64,000 nucleotides of DNA from an uncultured Paracoccaceae bacterium (lineage in GTDB: Bacteria; Pseudomonadota; Alphaproteobacteria; Rhodobacterales; Rhodobacteraceae). The stretch covers positions 280,108-344,107 of the forward strand of contig CALLAF010000004.1 in the NCBI GenBank assembly GCA_938002605.1. Direction: 5' to 3'. Below are positions 54,788 to 62,892 of this stretch, one piece after another. The number at the start of each line of letters is the position of its first letter. Positions within the stretch are counted from its first letter, which is position 1. Position numbers and translations under genes: made by a program. A model generated the notes under the pieces. That model did no database searches. It saw nothing but the letters and a program-made list of their open reading frames with translations, and was not told the origin of the DNA.

Positions 54788-54936
54788 TTGACATTTTTAT
54801 AACTATTGGCGCTATTTCCTCGAATTTGGAAAGAATTCGCCGCATTTTGCGCACAATTGAAACGGTTAATGACAGTTACCCAAAAAACAAAGGCCCGAAC
54901 ACATCACTTCAGCTGTTTTGCGACAACACAGCTGAA
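54788..54936 (+). promoter_or_regulatory. Leader with TTGACA box and hairpin before the PBP-OmpA gene
   Basis: A TTGACA hexamer at 54788-54793 lies in an AT-rich stretch; the -10 is not clear. Just ahead of the ribosome-binding region an exact 9-bp stem TTCAGCTGT/ACAGCTGAA (54908-54916 with 54928-54936) forms around an 11-nt loop, followed by GGGGAGGAG. The stem might stabilise the mRNA 5' end or control translation. The 284-base gap holds nothing else I can identify. Confidence 0.5.
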
Positions 54937-54964
54937 AATGTAGCGGGGAGGAGAGTTATTAACG

Positions 54965-56542
54965 ATGAGTAAGCGAACTAATAAATCACTAGGCATGATG
55001 ACCCTAGCGAGCGGCCTGACACTCGCAAGTCTGGCACATGCTGGCGAAGTGACATTGTCATCCGCAGATGGCACCGTGAACATGACAGGCGAATTTGTCG
55101 ATTTCCAAGACAACGCCTATGTCATTTTAACCCCTCTCGGTCAGTTGCGGGTCGCAGCAAGCCGGGTAAGCTGTTCGGGCGAATCTTGCCCATCGCTCGG
55201 TGCTGTAGAAACGGACATCACAATTGCTGGTTCCGACGTCGTTGGGTCCGGCCTGATGCCACTTCTTTTGGAAGGTTACGCCGGCTCGCTAGATGCGGCT
55301 GCGTCGCTAGGTAACACCGGCCAAGGCGGCGAACTGATCGCGACGCTTACTGCGGATCAAGGCTTTGGTGACGATCTCACCTCAATCCTTGTTAGCGGAA
55401 CAGGATCAACGGACGGTTTTCAAAAACTTCTGGCTGAAGAAGCAGAGATTACGATGTCTTCGCGCCGCATTGTCCCCGATGAGGCGCGCAGCCTCCGTGA
55501 CGCAGGCGCAGGCAACATGGTTGATCCTGCCCAAGAACACATTGTCGCAATTGACAGCCTTGTTATGATTACCAACGCCGAGAACCCGATTGAAACACTG
55601 ACGACCAATCAAGTCCGCGCCATCTATACTGGCCAAATCACCAACTGGTCACAGATTGATGGCCCAGACTTGCCTATTGTCGTCGTTACCCAGTCAGAAG
55701 ACTCTGGGACACGGACCGTGTTTGAAGACCGTATTTTTGGCGACACCACAGCGTCGCTTGCATCTGGGGCGCAGATTGCAGGATCTGGTAGCGAAGCGTC
55801 ACAATTGGTTAACACAACACCAGGCGCGATCGGCGTTGTCGGTTATTCGTTCCAGCGTGGCGCGAACCCTGTGAGCTTGATCAACGAATGCGGGATCACA
55901 ATGACACCTGACGCATTCTCAGCGCGCACCGAAGAATACGCGTTGCAGCGTCGTCTGTATCTTTACACCCGCGCAGACACAATTTCCGACCAATCCCGCT
56001 CGTTCGTAGAATTTGCAACGTCTAACGCCGCTGACAGCCTGATCGGCAAAGCTGGCTTTATCGGATTTGCAGTTGATCGTCGTGAGCAATCGCTTGATAG
56101 CAGCCGCGCACTTAGCTTGCTTGACCCCGCGGCAGACGCTTATGAAGCCGGATTTATGCGCCAGATGCTGGCCCAGATGGTCGACTATGACCGCCTATCC
56201 ACAACATTCCGCTTCCGGACAGGGTCTGCGCAGCTTGATGAACGTGGTCGGATCGACCGTGACCGTCTTGTTGAGTACCTTGAAACGCAGCCTGCAGGAT
56301 CTGAAGTCCTTCTGGTCGGCTTCACCGATGATGTTGGGCAGTTTGACGGTAACCGTGTTCTGTCAGAACAGCGCGCGTCCCAAGTCTCACAAGAATTGGC
56401 TGCGTATGCAGGTGACCGTTTGAATGACATCTCTATTTCATCAATCGGATACGGGGAGGTTGCACCCTCTGGCTGTAACGCAACCCAAGAAGGCCGCCGC
56501 ATCAACCGTCGCGTCGAAGTCTGGATCAAGTCACCTGCTTAA
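54965..56542 (+). CDS. Substrate-binding/OmpA fusion protein (PstS-like PBP plus OmpA)
   Basis: A 525-residue exported protein. After the signal peptide (cleavage near LAHA, residue 26) comes a short beta-rich segment. A phosphate-binding-protein-like domain (about 85-395) has VSGTGSTDGFQKLLAEE, ENPIETLTTNQVRAIYTGQITNW and SEDSGTRTVFEDRIFG, the motifs of the PstS/PBP-like-2 fold. A C-terminal OmpA domain (about 400-525) carries FRTGSAQLDERGRIDRDRL, the GFTDDVG loop and the peptidoglycan-binding NRxxSExRASQVSQEL/GYGEVAP pattern. It should be a periplasmic solute binder tethered to peptidoglycan. No ABC permease is adjacent. A PilJ-domain gene follows. Confidence 0.88.
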   Translation: MSKRTNKSLGMMTLASGLTLASLAHAGEVTLSSADGTVNMTGEFVDFQDNAYVILTPLGQLRVAASRVSCSGESCPSLGAVETDITIAGSDVVGSGLMPLLLEGYAGSLDAAASLGNTGQGGELIATLTADQGFGDDLTSILVSGTGSTDGFQKLLAEEAEITMSSRRIVPDEARSLRDAGAGNMVDPAQEHIVAIDSLVMITNAENPIETLTTNQVRAIYTGQITNWSQIDGPDLPIVVVTQSEDSGTRTVFEDRIFGDTTASLASGAQIAGSGSEASQLVNTTPGAIGVVGYSFQRGANPVSLINECGITMTPDAFSARTEEYALQRRLYLYTRADTISDQSRSFVEFATSNAADSLIGKAGFIGFAVDRREQSLDSSRALSLLDPAADAYEAGFMRQMLAQMVDYDRLSTTFRFRTGSAQLDERGRIDRDRLVEYLETQPAGSEVLLVGFTDDVGQFDGNRVLSEQRASQVSQELAAYAGDRLNDISISSIGYGEVAPSGCNATQEGRRINRRVEVWIKSPA

Positions 56543-56543
56543 C

Positions 56544-56613
56544 TTGCCCGGTCAGACCTATATCGGATACGTGCATCGGGCAAATTTTCGCCGAGTATGG
56601 GGAGTACTCGGCG
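56544..56613 (+). promoter_or_regulatory. Two stem-loops between the PBP-OmpA and PilJ genes
   Basis: TTGCCCG (56544-56550) pairs with CGGGCAA (56577-56583) ahead of ATTTT, which could be a weak terminator. CGCCGAGTA (56589-56597) pairs perfectly with TACTCGGCG (56605-56613). They begin right after the PBP-OmpA stop and may tune expression of the downstream gene. Confidence 0.5.
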
Positions 56614-56668
56614 TACAGCTTCACATTGCCCTCACCGCCGTATGGGATGGAAACGATAAGGAAACGAT

Positions 56669-57613
56669 ATGTCATATCACACAACACTAACGACCAAGTT
56701 GGCAACGTCTCGGCGGTTCACGTTCTCTGGACTTAGCCGGGTTGCTACAGCAGCCTCGATCAGCCTTTGCATCGCTACCGGTGCCTCTGCCCAAAGCATC
56801 GCGACAGACGTGGGCGCCAGTGAGCGGATCAACATTGCTGGACAGCTTTCAACGCTTAGCCAACGCATCATTGCTTCGGCTTGCAACCTCAACTCTGGTA
56901 TCACAGTCCGTGAAAGCCAAGCTGTCCTCGAAATCTCGGCACAGCAATTCGGCGTGATCAACGACGCGCTACTCAACGGGAACCGCCGCATGGGCGTTTT
57001 GGGTGAAGAAACCCGCGCACGTACATTGCAGGTTATGGAAGAGCTAAACAGCTCATGGGGTCCGCTTCTTGATCAGGCGACAGCCACGGCCGTTGCTGCC
57101 GACGACAATGCCCAAATCAAAGAACTCGCGGATCAAAGTGACCCGCTCTTGCATACTGCAAACGTTCTGGTGAGTGAAATCACGGGCCAATATGCCGATC
57201 CGGTTGCATTGCTTCATGCCGATGCGCTTTTGATCGACCTTTCCGGGCGTCAACGGACATTGGCCGCGCAAATGTCCAAAGATGTTTGCCTCATTGCATC
57301 AGGTATTAACGTCGAACAGGCCCAAGCCGATCTCACACGTAACAGCAAGCTTTTCAGCGACACGTTGACAGCTTTGCGCAACGGGCTGGAAAGCGTTGGG
57401 GTGCGCCCCCCGCCGACACCCCGGATCGAAGAAGGTCTGCAGTTCGCAGTTGAAGAATGGGACACAGTGCAGCCGCTTCTTGAACAAGTTCAAAGCGGCG
57501 CAGAAATCGACGAGGCCGCACGTCAACGCCTGTTCTTTGCTTTCCTCGGCATTGAGGCACGGATGAACAATGTGACCATCCTCTACGACAAAAACTCAAA
57601 GCTAGGCCTCTAA
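56669..57613 (+). CDS. PilJ-type (type IV pili MCP N-terminal domain) exported protein
   Basis: A 314-residue protein. After a signal or anchor segment (about residues 20-42) come two PilJ-like helical sensory modules: INIAGQLSTLSQRIIASACNLN (about 52-73) and a second copy beginning LLIDLSGRQRTLAAQMSKDVCL (about 190). The motif INLAGxxRMLSQR/…LSGRQRxLAQRMxK is characteristic of the PilJ/NarX-like sensor domains. There is no methyl-accepting signalling domain or C-terminal transmembrane helix, so it is probably a periplasmic sensor without its own output. The upstream PBP-OmpA gene lies 126 bases away. Binding target unknown. It ends at a bidirectional terminator. Confidence 0.85.
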   Translation: MSYHTTLTTKLATSRRFTFSGLSRVATAASISLCIATGASAQSIATDVGASERINIAGQLSTLSQRIIASACNLNSGITVRESQAVLEISAQQFGVINDALLNGNRRMGVLGEETRARTLQVMEELNSSWGPLLDQATATAVAADDNAQIKELADQSDPLLHTANVLVSEITGQYADPVALLHADALLIDLSGRQRTLAAQMSKDVCLIASGINVEQAQADLTRNSKLFSDTLTALRNGLESVGVRPPPTPRIEEGLQFAVEEWDTVQPLLEQVQSGAEIDEAARQRLFFAFLGIEARMNNVTILYDKNSKLGL

Positions 57614-57630
57614 GGCGCATAAATGCTAAC

Positions 57631-57659
57631 AAAAAGGCGCCCATTGTGGCGCCTTTTTA
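57631..57659. terminator. Bidirectional terminator before the hemerythrin gene
   Basis: Perfect AAAAAGGCGCC / GGCGCCTTTTT stem with CATTGT loop between converging genes. Confidence 0.95.
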
Positions 57660-57661
57660 CG

Positions 57662-58237
57662 TTACTGGAATTGGGCAGGCGCATATTTTAGCAAGACAGG
57701 CACAACCAATTCTTCTTCATCAATCAAATGCCGATTGAGCATCGTGCCAAACCCATCAAGGACACCGTGCAAACCACCTAACGTGTCACGAAAATTGGCG
57801 GTCTTACCCACATCCGTTTGCAGAACAGCATTCGCTGAATCCGCCAATCCAGATAGCAATTCATCCATTGCATGGTGATCTGAATCCAACAGATCAAAAC
57901 CTCGCGCGACCCGTGCGTCGAGCTGCGCCATGACGGGGAAATATTTTGCGTCCTCAATTTGATGGTGCCCGTGCAGTTGATTGATCAACATGCCACCAAA
58001 ACGTGAAAGCGACCGTTTGTAGGCTTCGGGATCACTCTGCCCATTCATGACACCATGCAGATCATCATTCAGATGCGCCAGCAGACGTCGAAACATCAGA
58101 TGGCGATCCAACCAAAACGCGATCAGCTGTGAATACGCGGGATGCGATTGCCAGGCTTCGCGCGGAAACTCTTTGATCAAAACGCGCAGCGGATCGGGTA
58201 AACCCGTGCGTTTAGCAAGTACGAGTTCAGTGGTCAT
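57662..58237 (-). CDS. Hemerythrin HHE domain protein
   Basis: A 191-residue cytoplasmic protein with the hemerythrin-like four-helix bundle. Potential iron ligands are the histidines of WLDRHLMFRRLLAHL, HGHHQIEDAKYFPVM, DSDHHAMDEL and NRHLIDEEELVVPVL; the H...HxxxE...HxxxxD pattern is present. The start at 58237 follows AGGA. Such proteins bind O2, NO or iron and may act in oxygen or nitrosative stress sensing or iron-centre repair. It stands alone at a convergent terminator; the LacI regulator gene lies 87 bases upstream on the same strand with no evident link. Confidence 0.9.
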   Translation of the reverse strand: MTTELVLAKRTGLPDPLRVLIKEFPREAWQSHPAYSQLIAFWLDRHLMFRRLLAHLNDDLHGVMNGQSDPEAYKRSLSRFGGMLINQLHGHHQIEDAKYFPVMAQLDARVARGFDLLDSDHHAMDELLSGLADSANAVLQTDVGKTANFRDTLGGLHGVLDGFGTMLNRHLIDEEELVVPVLLKYAPAQFQ

Positions 58238-58324
58238 GACAGTCCTATCGGTCACTTTCGCTGTCCCCAACCTAGCGCAATACGCTCTAAATGGGTCAGC
58301 TACTTATGTGCTCAGATGCAGACC

Positions 58325-59353
58325 TTACCTGCGAGGACGCAGCGTATCACCAAAAGCCAGCTTTGGACTAAGTGTCACCAACTGCCCATCTTCTTGATCC
58401 GCACCACTGTGGTAATCCGCGATAATCTTGGCTGCCTTCACCCCGATTTCGCGCCGACAGGCATCCATCGTGGCAAGTTGCCGTGGCAAACCGTCTAATA
58501 ATTCAACACCGTTAAACGCGGCCAACCCAATCTTGCCCGGCACATCGATCCCTTTTTCAAGCAAATACAGCAGACCACCAGCGCCAATCATATCATTCGA
58601 GAAATACAGAAAATCGAGATCGGGCGTACGTTCAATCATCTTCGCGGTCATCTCTCGGCCCTTGGCCAAAGCAGACCTGCCCGAATAAAACTCCTGATCG
58701 GCTATCTCAACACCGGATTGGGCTAAGGTACGCGTAAACCCTTCAAACCGCTTGCGTGCACGGTGATCAAGGGGCATTTTTGTACCCATAAAGCCAATCC
58801 GCTTGTACCCTGCAGCAAGAATTTCTTCGGCCATGATACGCCCCGCGCGGCGATGGGAAATCCCGACACAGGCATCAATTGGCTCGCCATCTACGTCCAT
58901 GATTTCAACGACCGGAATGCCTGCTTGGCGCAGCATCGCGCGCGAGGCTTCAGAATGTTCCAGCCCTGCGATGATCACCCCTGATGGCCGCCACGACAGC
59001 ATCTCAAATAGAACTTTTTCTTCCTTTTCTGGAAGATAGTCGGTTACACCCACCACAGGCTGCAACTCTGTATCTTCAAGAACTTCGGAAATGCCAGACA
59101 AGACTTCGGGGAAAACCATGTTCCCCAGTGACGGAATAATCACCGCAACCAGATTGACGCGCTGCGATGCCAAAGCCCCGGCAATCTTATTAGGCACATA
59201 GCCCAGCTGCTTGGCGGCATCCTGCACCTTTTGGCGGGTCGCAGCGCTTACATCCCCTTTGTTGCGTAGCACACGGCTAACTGTCATTTCGCTGACACCC
59301 GAAGCTTCGGATACATCGCGCAGGGTCAATGGGCGTTTATTTCGGCTCGTCAC
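58325..59353 (-). CDS. LacI family transcriptional regulator
   Basis: A 342-residue repressor. The N-terminal HTH is LTLRDVSEASGVSEMTVSRVLRNKGDVS (about residues 9-36), with hinge helix YVPNKIAGALASQR. The periplasmic-binding-protein-like effector domain follows (LVAVIIPSLGNMVFPEVL). The closest subgroup by eye is GntR-type (gluconate/idonate) LacI repressors. The neighbouring operon it should control is not present: the downstream gene is a hemerythrin and the upstream side is a truncated tRNA and mobile-element debris. So it may be an orphan whose target operon was lost. Confidence 0.92.
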   Translation of the reverse strand: MTSRNKRPLTLRDVSEASGVSEMTVSRVLRNKGDVSAATRQKVQDAAKQLGYVPNKIAGALASQRVNLVAVIIPSLGNMVFPEVLSGISEVLEDTELQPVVGVTDYLPEKEEKVLFEMLSWRPSGVIIAGLEHSEASRAMLRQAGIPVVEIMDVDGEPIDACVGISHRRAGRIMAEEILAAGYKRIGFMGTKMPLDHRARKRFEGFTRTLAQSGVEIADQEFYSGRSALAKGREMTAKMIERTPDLDFLYFSNDMIGAGGLLYLLEKGIDVPGKIGLAAFNGVELLDGLPRQLATMDACRREIGVKAAKIIADYHSGADQEDGQLVTLSPKLAFGDTLRPRR

Positions 59354-59442
59354 GGCGTCATCCTGTCATTGTATCCACCATTGTTAACGACCCTTTGACC
59401 CGTTGACCAGATGAACAAACGAAGGCATTGGTCAATCGCGGT

Positions 59443-59482
59443 GGTCCCGTGGCTCAACTGGATAGAGCAGCCCCCTCCTAAG
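59443..59482 (+). pseudogene. Truncated tRNA-Arg(CCU), first 40 nt only
   Basis: The sequence matches the 5' part of a tRNA-Arg: acceptor GGTCCCG, D-arm GCTC/GAGC, anticodon stem GCCCC and loop CTCCTAA with anticodon CCT, then one base of the 3' anticodon stem. The expected GGGGC and the rest of the tRNA are absent and replaced by unrelated sequence. The gene was broken just after the anticodon loop, a typical recombination site for genomic islands, here next to an IS6-like end. It cannot form a functional tRNA; the decoding function must be supplied elsewhere. The missing 3' half is not in this window. Confidence 0.9.
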
Positions 59483-59525
59483 TTAATTTGCATCTGGTTT
59501 TGTTCGGACCAGTTCGGGGGGGGGT

Positions 59526-59558
59526 GCAAAGTTGTTTGGCCTCTCGGGTTGCCGTAGA
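59526..59558 (+). mobile_element. IS6-like element end, remnant copy 1
   Basis: TGCAAAGTTGTTTGGCCTCT resembles IS6-family terminal sequence (TGTTGCAAAGTT-type). About 27 of 30 bases match the copy at 63836-63866 in the same orientation. No transposase coding follows; the sequence diverges after CCGTAGA. It lies 45 nt from the tRNA break. Confidence 0.6.
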
Positions 59559-59629
59559 GTACTTTAGCCTTAAACTAATAGAATATTGCAATATAGCCTA
59601 ATATATTCAGCCTCTAAGGGACCTCTTGA

Positions 59630-60631
59630 ATGAAACTAATTGTCCAGATTCCATGTCTGAACGAAGAAGATAACCTCGAGGAGGTCCTAAAAGGCATCCC
59701 GAAGGAGATACCGGGAATTGACACAATTGAAACGCAGATCATCGATGATGGATCTACAGACCGGACGGTCGAGATAGCCAACCAAATGGGGGTCACGTAT
59801 ATCCTGCGTAACAACATAAACCGCGGGCTTGCTTACAGCTTTCAGGCTGGAATTGAAAATGCCCTGCGCAATGGCGCGGATATTATTGTGAATACCGATG
59901 GTGATCACCAATATGATAGTGCAAGCATCACAGATTTGGTCAAACCAATCGTTGAAAAACAGGCTGAGATTGTGATTGGTGATCGCCAACCGGCACAAAA
60001 TACCTCGTTTTCACCAATAAAGCGCCTGCTTCAAAAAATTGGTAGTGTGGTGGTCAGTAATCTTGCGCAAGTGGATATTTCTGATGCGGTGTCAGGTTTT
60101 CGGGCGTATTCACGTGAAGCAGCGTTAAGCATTAATGTGATGACCCGCTTCAGCTATACAACGGAAACGTTGATCCACGCTGGCCAGCAAGGATTTAAAA
60201 TCACGTCGGTTGTCATCAACACCAACCCCACATCCAGGCCGTCACGCCTGTTCCGTTCGATGTGGTCGTTTGTTGGGAAACAGGCAACCACTATTCTGCG
60301 CAGCTATGTGATGTACCGCCCGCTCAATGCCTTCATGAGCCTGGGCATCGTTATGATCGTGATCGGGCTCTTGCCTGTTCTACGGTTCCTTTACTTGTTC
60401 ATGGCTGGCAACGGTGATGGTAATATTCAATCCTTGGTCCTGGGCGGCGTGTTTTTGCTGGCAGGTTATATAACAGTTATTCTGGCGCTTCTCAGCGATA
60501 CTGTTGCAATAAATCGACGACTGCTTGAGCAAATATTGCGGCGCGTTCGCGACATCGAAATGGCGCAGGTAGATGCCAGCAAAGCAACATCAGAAGACTT
60601 GCGCGCAAAAGAACAGGCCCCACGACCGTGA
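59630..60631 (+). CDS. GT2 family glycosyltransferase with C-terminal membrane helices
   Basis: A 333-residue glycosyltransferase of the dolichyl/undecaprenyl-phosphate sugar synthase type (DPM1-like, GT2). IPCLNEEDNLEEVLKGIP, the DDGSTD nucleotide-sugar motif, NRGLAYSFQAGIENAL and the catalytic DxD in IIVNTDGDHQYD are visible. The acceptor region GFRAYSREA follows. Two C-terminal helices (LGIVMIVIGLLPVLRFLYLF and VLGGVFLLAGYITVILALL) anchor it to the inner membrane. Such enzymes make polyprenyl-phosphate sugars that feed GT-C transferases like the next gene. AAGGGA lies eight bases before the ATG. It overlaps the downstream gene by four bases. Sugar not identifiable. Confidence 0.9.
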   Translation: MKLIVQIPCLNEEDNLEEVLKGIPKEIPGIDTIETQIIDDGSTDRTVEIANQMGVTYILRNNINRGLAYSFQAGIENALRNGADIIVNTDGDHQYDSASITDLVKPIVEKQAEIVIGDRQPAQNTSFSPIKRLLQKIGSVVVSNLAQVDISDAVSGFRAYSREAALSINVMTRFSYTTETLIHAGQQGFKITSVVINTNPTSRPSRLFRSMWSFVGKQATTILRSYVMYRPLNAFMSLGIVMIVIGLLPVLRFLYLFMAGNGDGNIQSLVLGGVFLLAGYITVILALLSDTVAINRRLLEQILRRVRDIEMAQVDASKATSEDLRAKEQAPRP

Positions 60632-62148
60632 TTAAAGACAAAACAATTCTTCTTGCGTGCTTTTGCGCAGTGATTGGCGCGATTGTCTACGCTTTGTTGG
60701 TCTTTGGGGTCATGTTACCCCAGCCCTATCCCTATTATGGGACAGACATCTACAACGCGTATTTTTATCGCTTGCTCGAAGGGCGTTTTGACCTTCCTAT
60801 GCGCATGTTGACGTTAGAAGGGCACTATAGTGCGGATGGCACCGGTATTCTCTATCATGGTATTGCGCCACTTCTGACACGGGCTGTACTACACCCGTTT
60901 GTCCCACTAAACCAATTCCCGACAGCGGCATTTTCAGTCTGGATTTGGGCAACGATCGGCACAGGGTTTTATCACCTCGCAATTTTTCAGGTGGTCCGCA
61001 AATATGTCGGCCAAATTTCTCTCTTCTGGGCCGCCATTCTGGGGCTGACAATTTGGATTTGCAGCCCCGGTTTCCTGCTCAGCACCAATCCGGTTTTATA
61101 CCATGAACCGATTAGTATTTCTTACGCTGCGATGGCTGTTGGCTTCTATTTAATGTTGCGCTGTGCGTTATTTGGCATGGCATGGCGTTACGCCTTGATC
61201 CCTGCGGCATTTATGGCCGGAATTTTACTGCACGCACGCCCACACTTGGCCGTGGGTCTTTACGTAGGAATTTTGGTCATGATTGCCCTATCACTTTGGC
61301 ACGATAGAAAGCGAACGCTTGTTCCCGCATTTATAAGCCTTGCAGTTCTTGGGTTAGTCGGGATTTCATTTTTGCAACTCAACACGGCACGTTTTGGGTC
61401 CGCAACCGCGGCACATGGTCAAATAGAGGGGCCCGATACAAGTAGTCAGGTGCAATATTCGCTCGTTTTCTTTGGCAGCGATTATGCGACCGCTGGGCAA
61501 GGTCGTGCTATTGCTGAACACGGCCGTTTTCATCCATGGCGCATCGTGCCAAACGCGCTGATTTACACATTTGATACCCCTATTGCCAGCACGCAAATCG
61601 CGAAGCTTCACAGAAATGCAACCGAAAGCATCACTGGACAAGGGTATATCGAATCACCACGGTTCGGGATGCTGTTTTTGTGGACACCATGGATCGTTCT
61701 CTTGGTGGTTGGCCTAATCATTGGCAGGCCCCGAATCTCAGGCGGTCTTCAGGCCCTACCGATTTTGGTTGCTACAGGCATTGGCGCCGGTTTGATGCTA
61801 AGCTATCCAACCGTTACCCTACGGTACAGAATTGATGTATGGCCATTTGTCATGGCGTTGTGCTTGCTTTGCTTTCCGGGCGTAATACGGCGATTTGGTT
61901 TGGAATTATTACAAAACACACGTGTCGTTTTCCTCAGTTTCATTGTTGTTCTGAGCGGTGTTTTCTCGTCGGTACGCGCCGCAATCCCACTTACGCTGAG
62001 TTATCAAAAAGCACCCGGTCGGACCTATGAACCTTGGGACGCCGAAATGTGTCTAGCCCGACTTACGAGCAAAGACTTTTCGCCTGAACGAATGCAAGAG
62101 TTGTGCGTTGATCCCGAAATCGTTTTTACACAACGCGACCAAGAATAG
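60628..62148 (+). CDS. Polytopic GT-C-like membrane protein
   Basis: A 506-residue protein with about 11-12 hydrophobic helices. The N-terminal part (PQPYPYYGTDIYNAYFYRLLEG) has acidic and aromatic residues in the first external loop, and later loops carry LLHARPHLAVGLY and TLRYRIDVWPF. The layout resembles GT-C glycosyltransferases (PMT/ArnT-like or GT87-like) that use lipid-phosphate sugars, but no diagnostic family signature is certain. The C-terminal tail (about 60 residues) is soluble and contains two cysteines (EMCLARL, LCVDPE). The ATGA-type overlap with the GT2 gene supports donor/acceptor coupling. The acceptor may be lipid, LPS or protein; unknown. Confidence 0.75.
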   Translation: MIKDKTILLACFCAVIGAIVYALLVFGVMLPQPYPYYGTDIYNAYFYRLLEGRFDLPMRMLTLEGHYSADGTGILYHGIAPLLTRAVLHPFVPLNQFPTAAFSVWIWATIGTGFYHLAIFQVVRKYVGQISLFWAAILGLTIWICSPGFLLSTNPVLYHEPISISYAAMAVGFYLMLRCALFGMAWRYALIPAAFMAGILLHARPHLAVGLYVGILVMIALSLWHDRKRTLVPAFISLAVLGLVGISFLQLNTARFGSATAAHGQIEGPDTSSQVQYSLVFFGSDYATAGQGRAIAEHGRFHPWRIVPNALIYTFDTPIASTQIAKLHRNATESITGQGYIESPRFGMLFLWTPWIVLLVVGLIIGRPRISGGLQALPILVATGIGAGLMLSYPTVTLRYRIDVWPFVMALCLLCFPGVIRRFGLELLQNTRVVFLSFIVVLSGVFSSVRAAIPLTLSYQKAPGRTYEPWDAEMCLARLTSKDFSPERMQELCVDPEIVFTQRDQE

Positions 62149-62157
62149 AGTAGAACT

Positions 62158-62892
62158 ATGATAAAGATAGCGGCTAAACGCGCCTATGTGAAAATGATGT
62201 ATGGTCTAGGCGCAATCGCTCGGCGCACTGGCCTTCTTGACTGGTTAGAACGTCGGCAGGATAAGCGCGGCTTTCATTGGGTGCGATCACTTTTTGCTAT
62301 CTACGATGTGGATCAAATGATTGCGTTGGATGTCCCTTGGTGGACATATCGCGCGATTGACGCCGTGGATAGGTTTTTAAAAGAACGTTCAAATGCATCG
62401 GTTTTTGAATTTGGCAGCGGAGCTAGCACCATCTGGTTGGCTCGTCGTGCAGGCACCGTTTACAGCACCGAGCATGACAAAGATTGGTTCGACTTGATGC
62501 AAAGCCGGATTGCCCCTTATCCAGGTGTTCGACTTACATATGTGCCCACCGATGCTACGATCAGCGAAAACCCTCTCTTCCACTCTCAAAAGGAGGCATA
62601 CGCCAACCACAGCTTTGAAAGCTATGTTCATGAAATCGCCAAAACCGGCCAAAAATATGATCTGATTATCATAGATGGGCGCGCGCGCCCTGCATGCCTG
62701 CACGTCGCAAAAAACTGTCTGGCAAAAGATGGAATGATTGTTTTTGATAACAGTAAACGTCAACGGTATGACATTGCGATCCGCCAAAGCGGGTTTGCTG
62801 TAACTCACCTTGCAGGTATGACCCCATCGTTGCCCTATCGTGACAAGACAACCCTTTTATATGTTTCGTCAACCGACGGACAAAATGCCTGA
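62158..62892 (+). CDS. Class I SAM-dependent methyltransferase-like protein
   Basis: A 244-residue cytoplasmic protein with a Rossmann-type core: FEFGSGASTIWLARRAGTVYSTEHD (motif I like, with E/DxGSGxS) and YDLIIIDGRARPACLHVAK (motif IV-like), and a final TTLLYVSS strand. The N-terminal 80 residues are helical and basic, with RGFHWVRSLFAIYDVDQM. This arrangement is known from glycan-modifying methyltransferases found in O-antigen and capsule clusters; the modified group is unknown. It lies nine bases after the GT-C gene. The downstream gene starts inside its stop codon region (ATGCCTGA overlap), so all four genes form one operon. Confidence 0.82.
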   Translation: MIKIAAKRAYVKMMYGLGAIARRTGLLDWLERRQDKRGFHWVRSLFAIYDVDQMIALDVPWWTYRAIDAVDRFLKERSNASVFEFGSGASTIWLARRAGTVYSTEHDKDWFDLMQSRIAPYPGVRLTYVPTDATISENPLFHSQKEAYANHSFESYVHEIAKTGQKYDLIIIDGRARPACLHVAKNCLAKDGMIVFDNSKRQRYDIAIRQSGFAVTHLAGMTPSLPYRDKTTLLYVSSTDGQNA

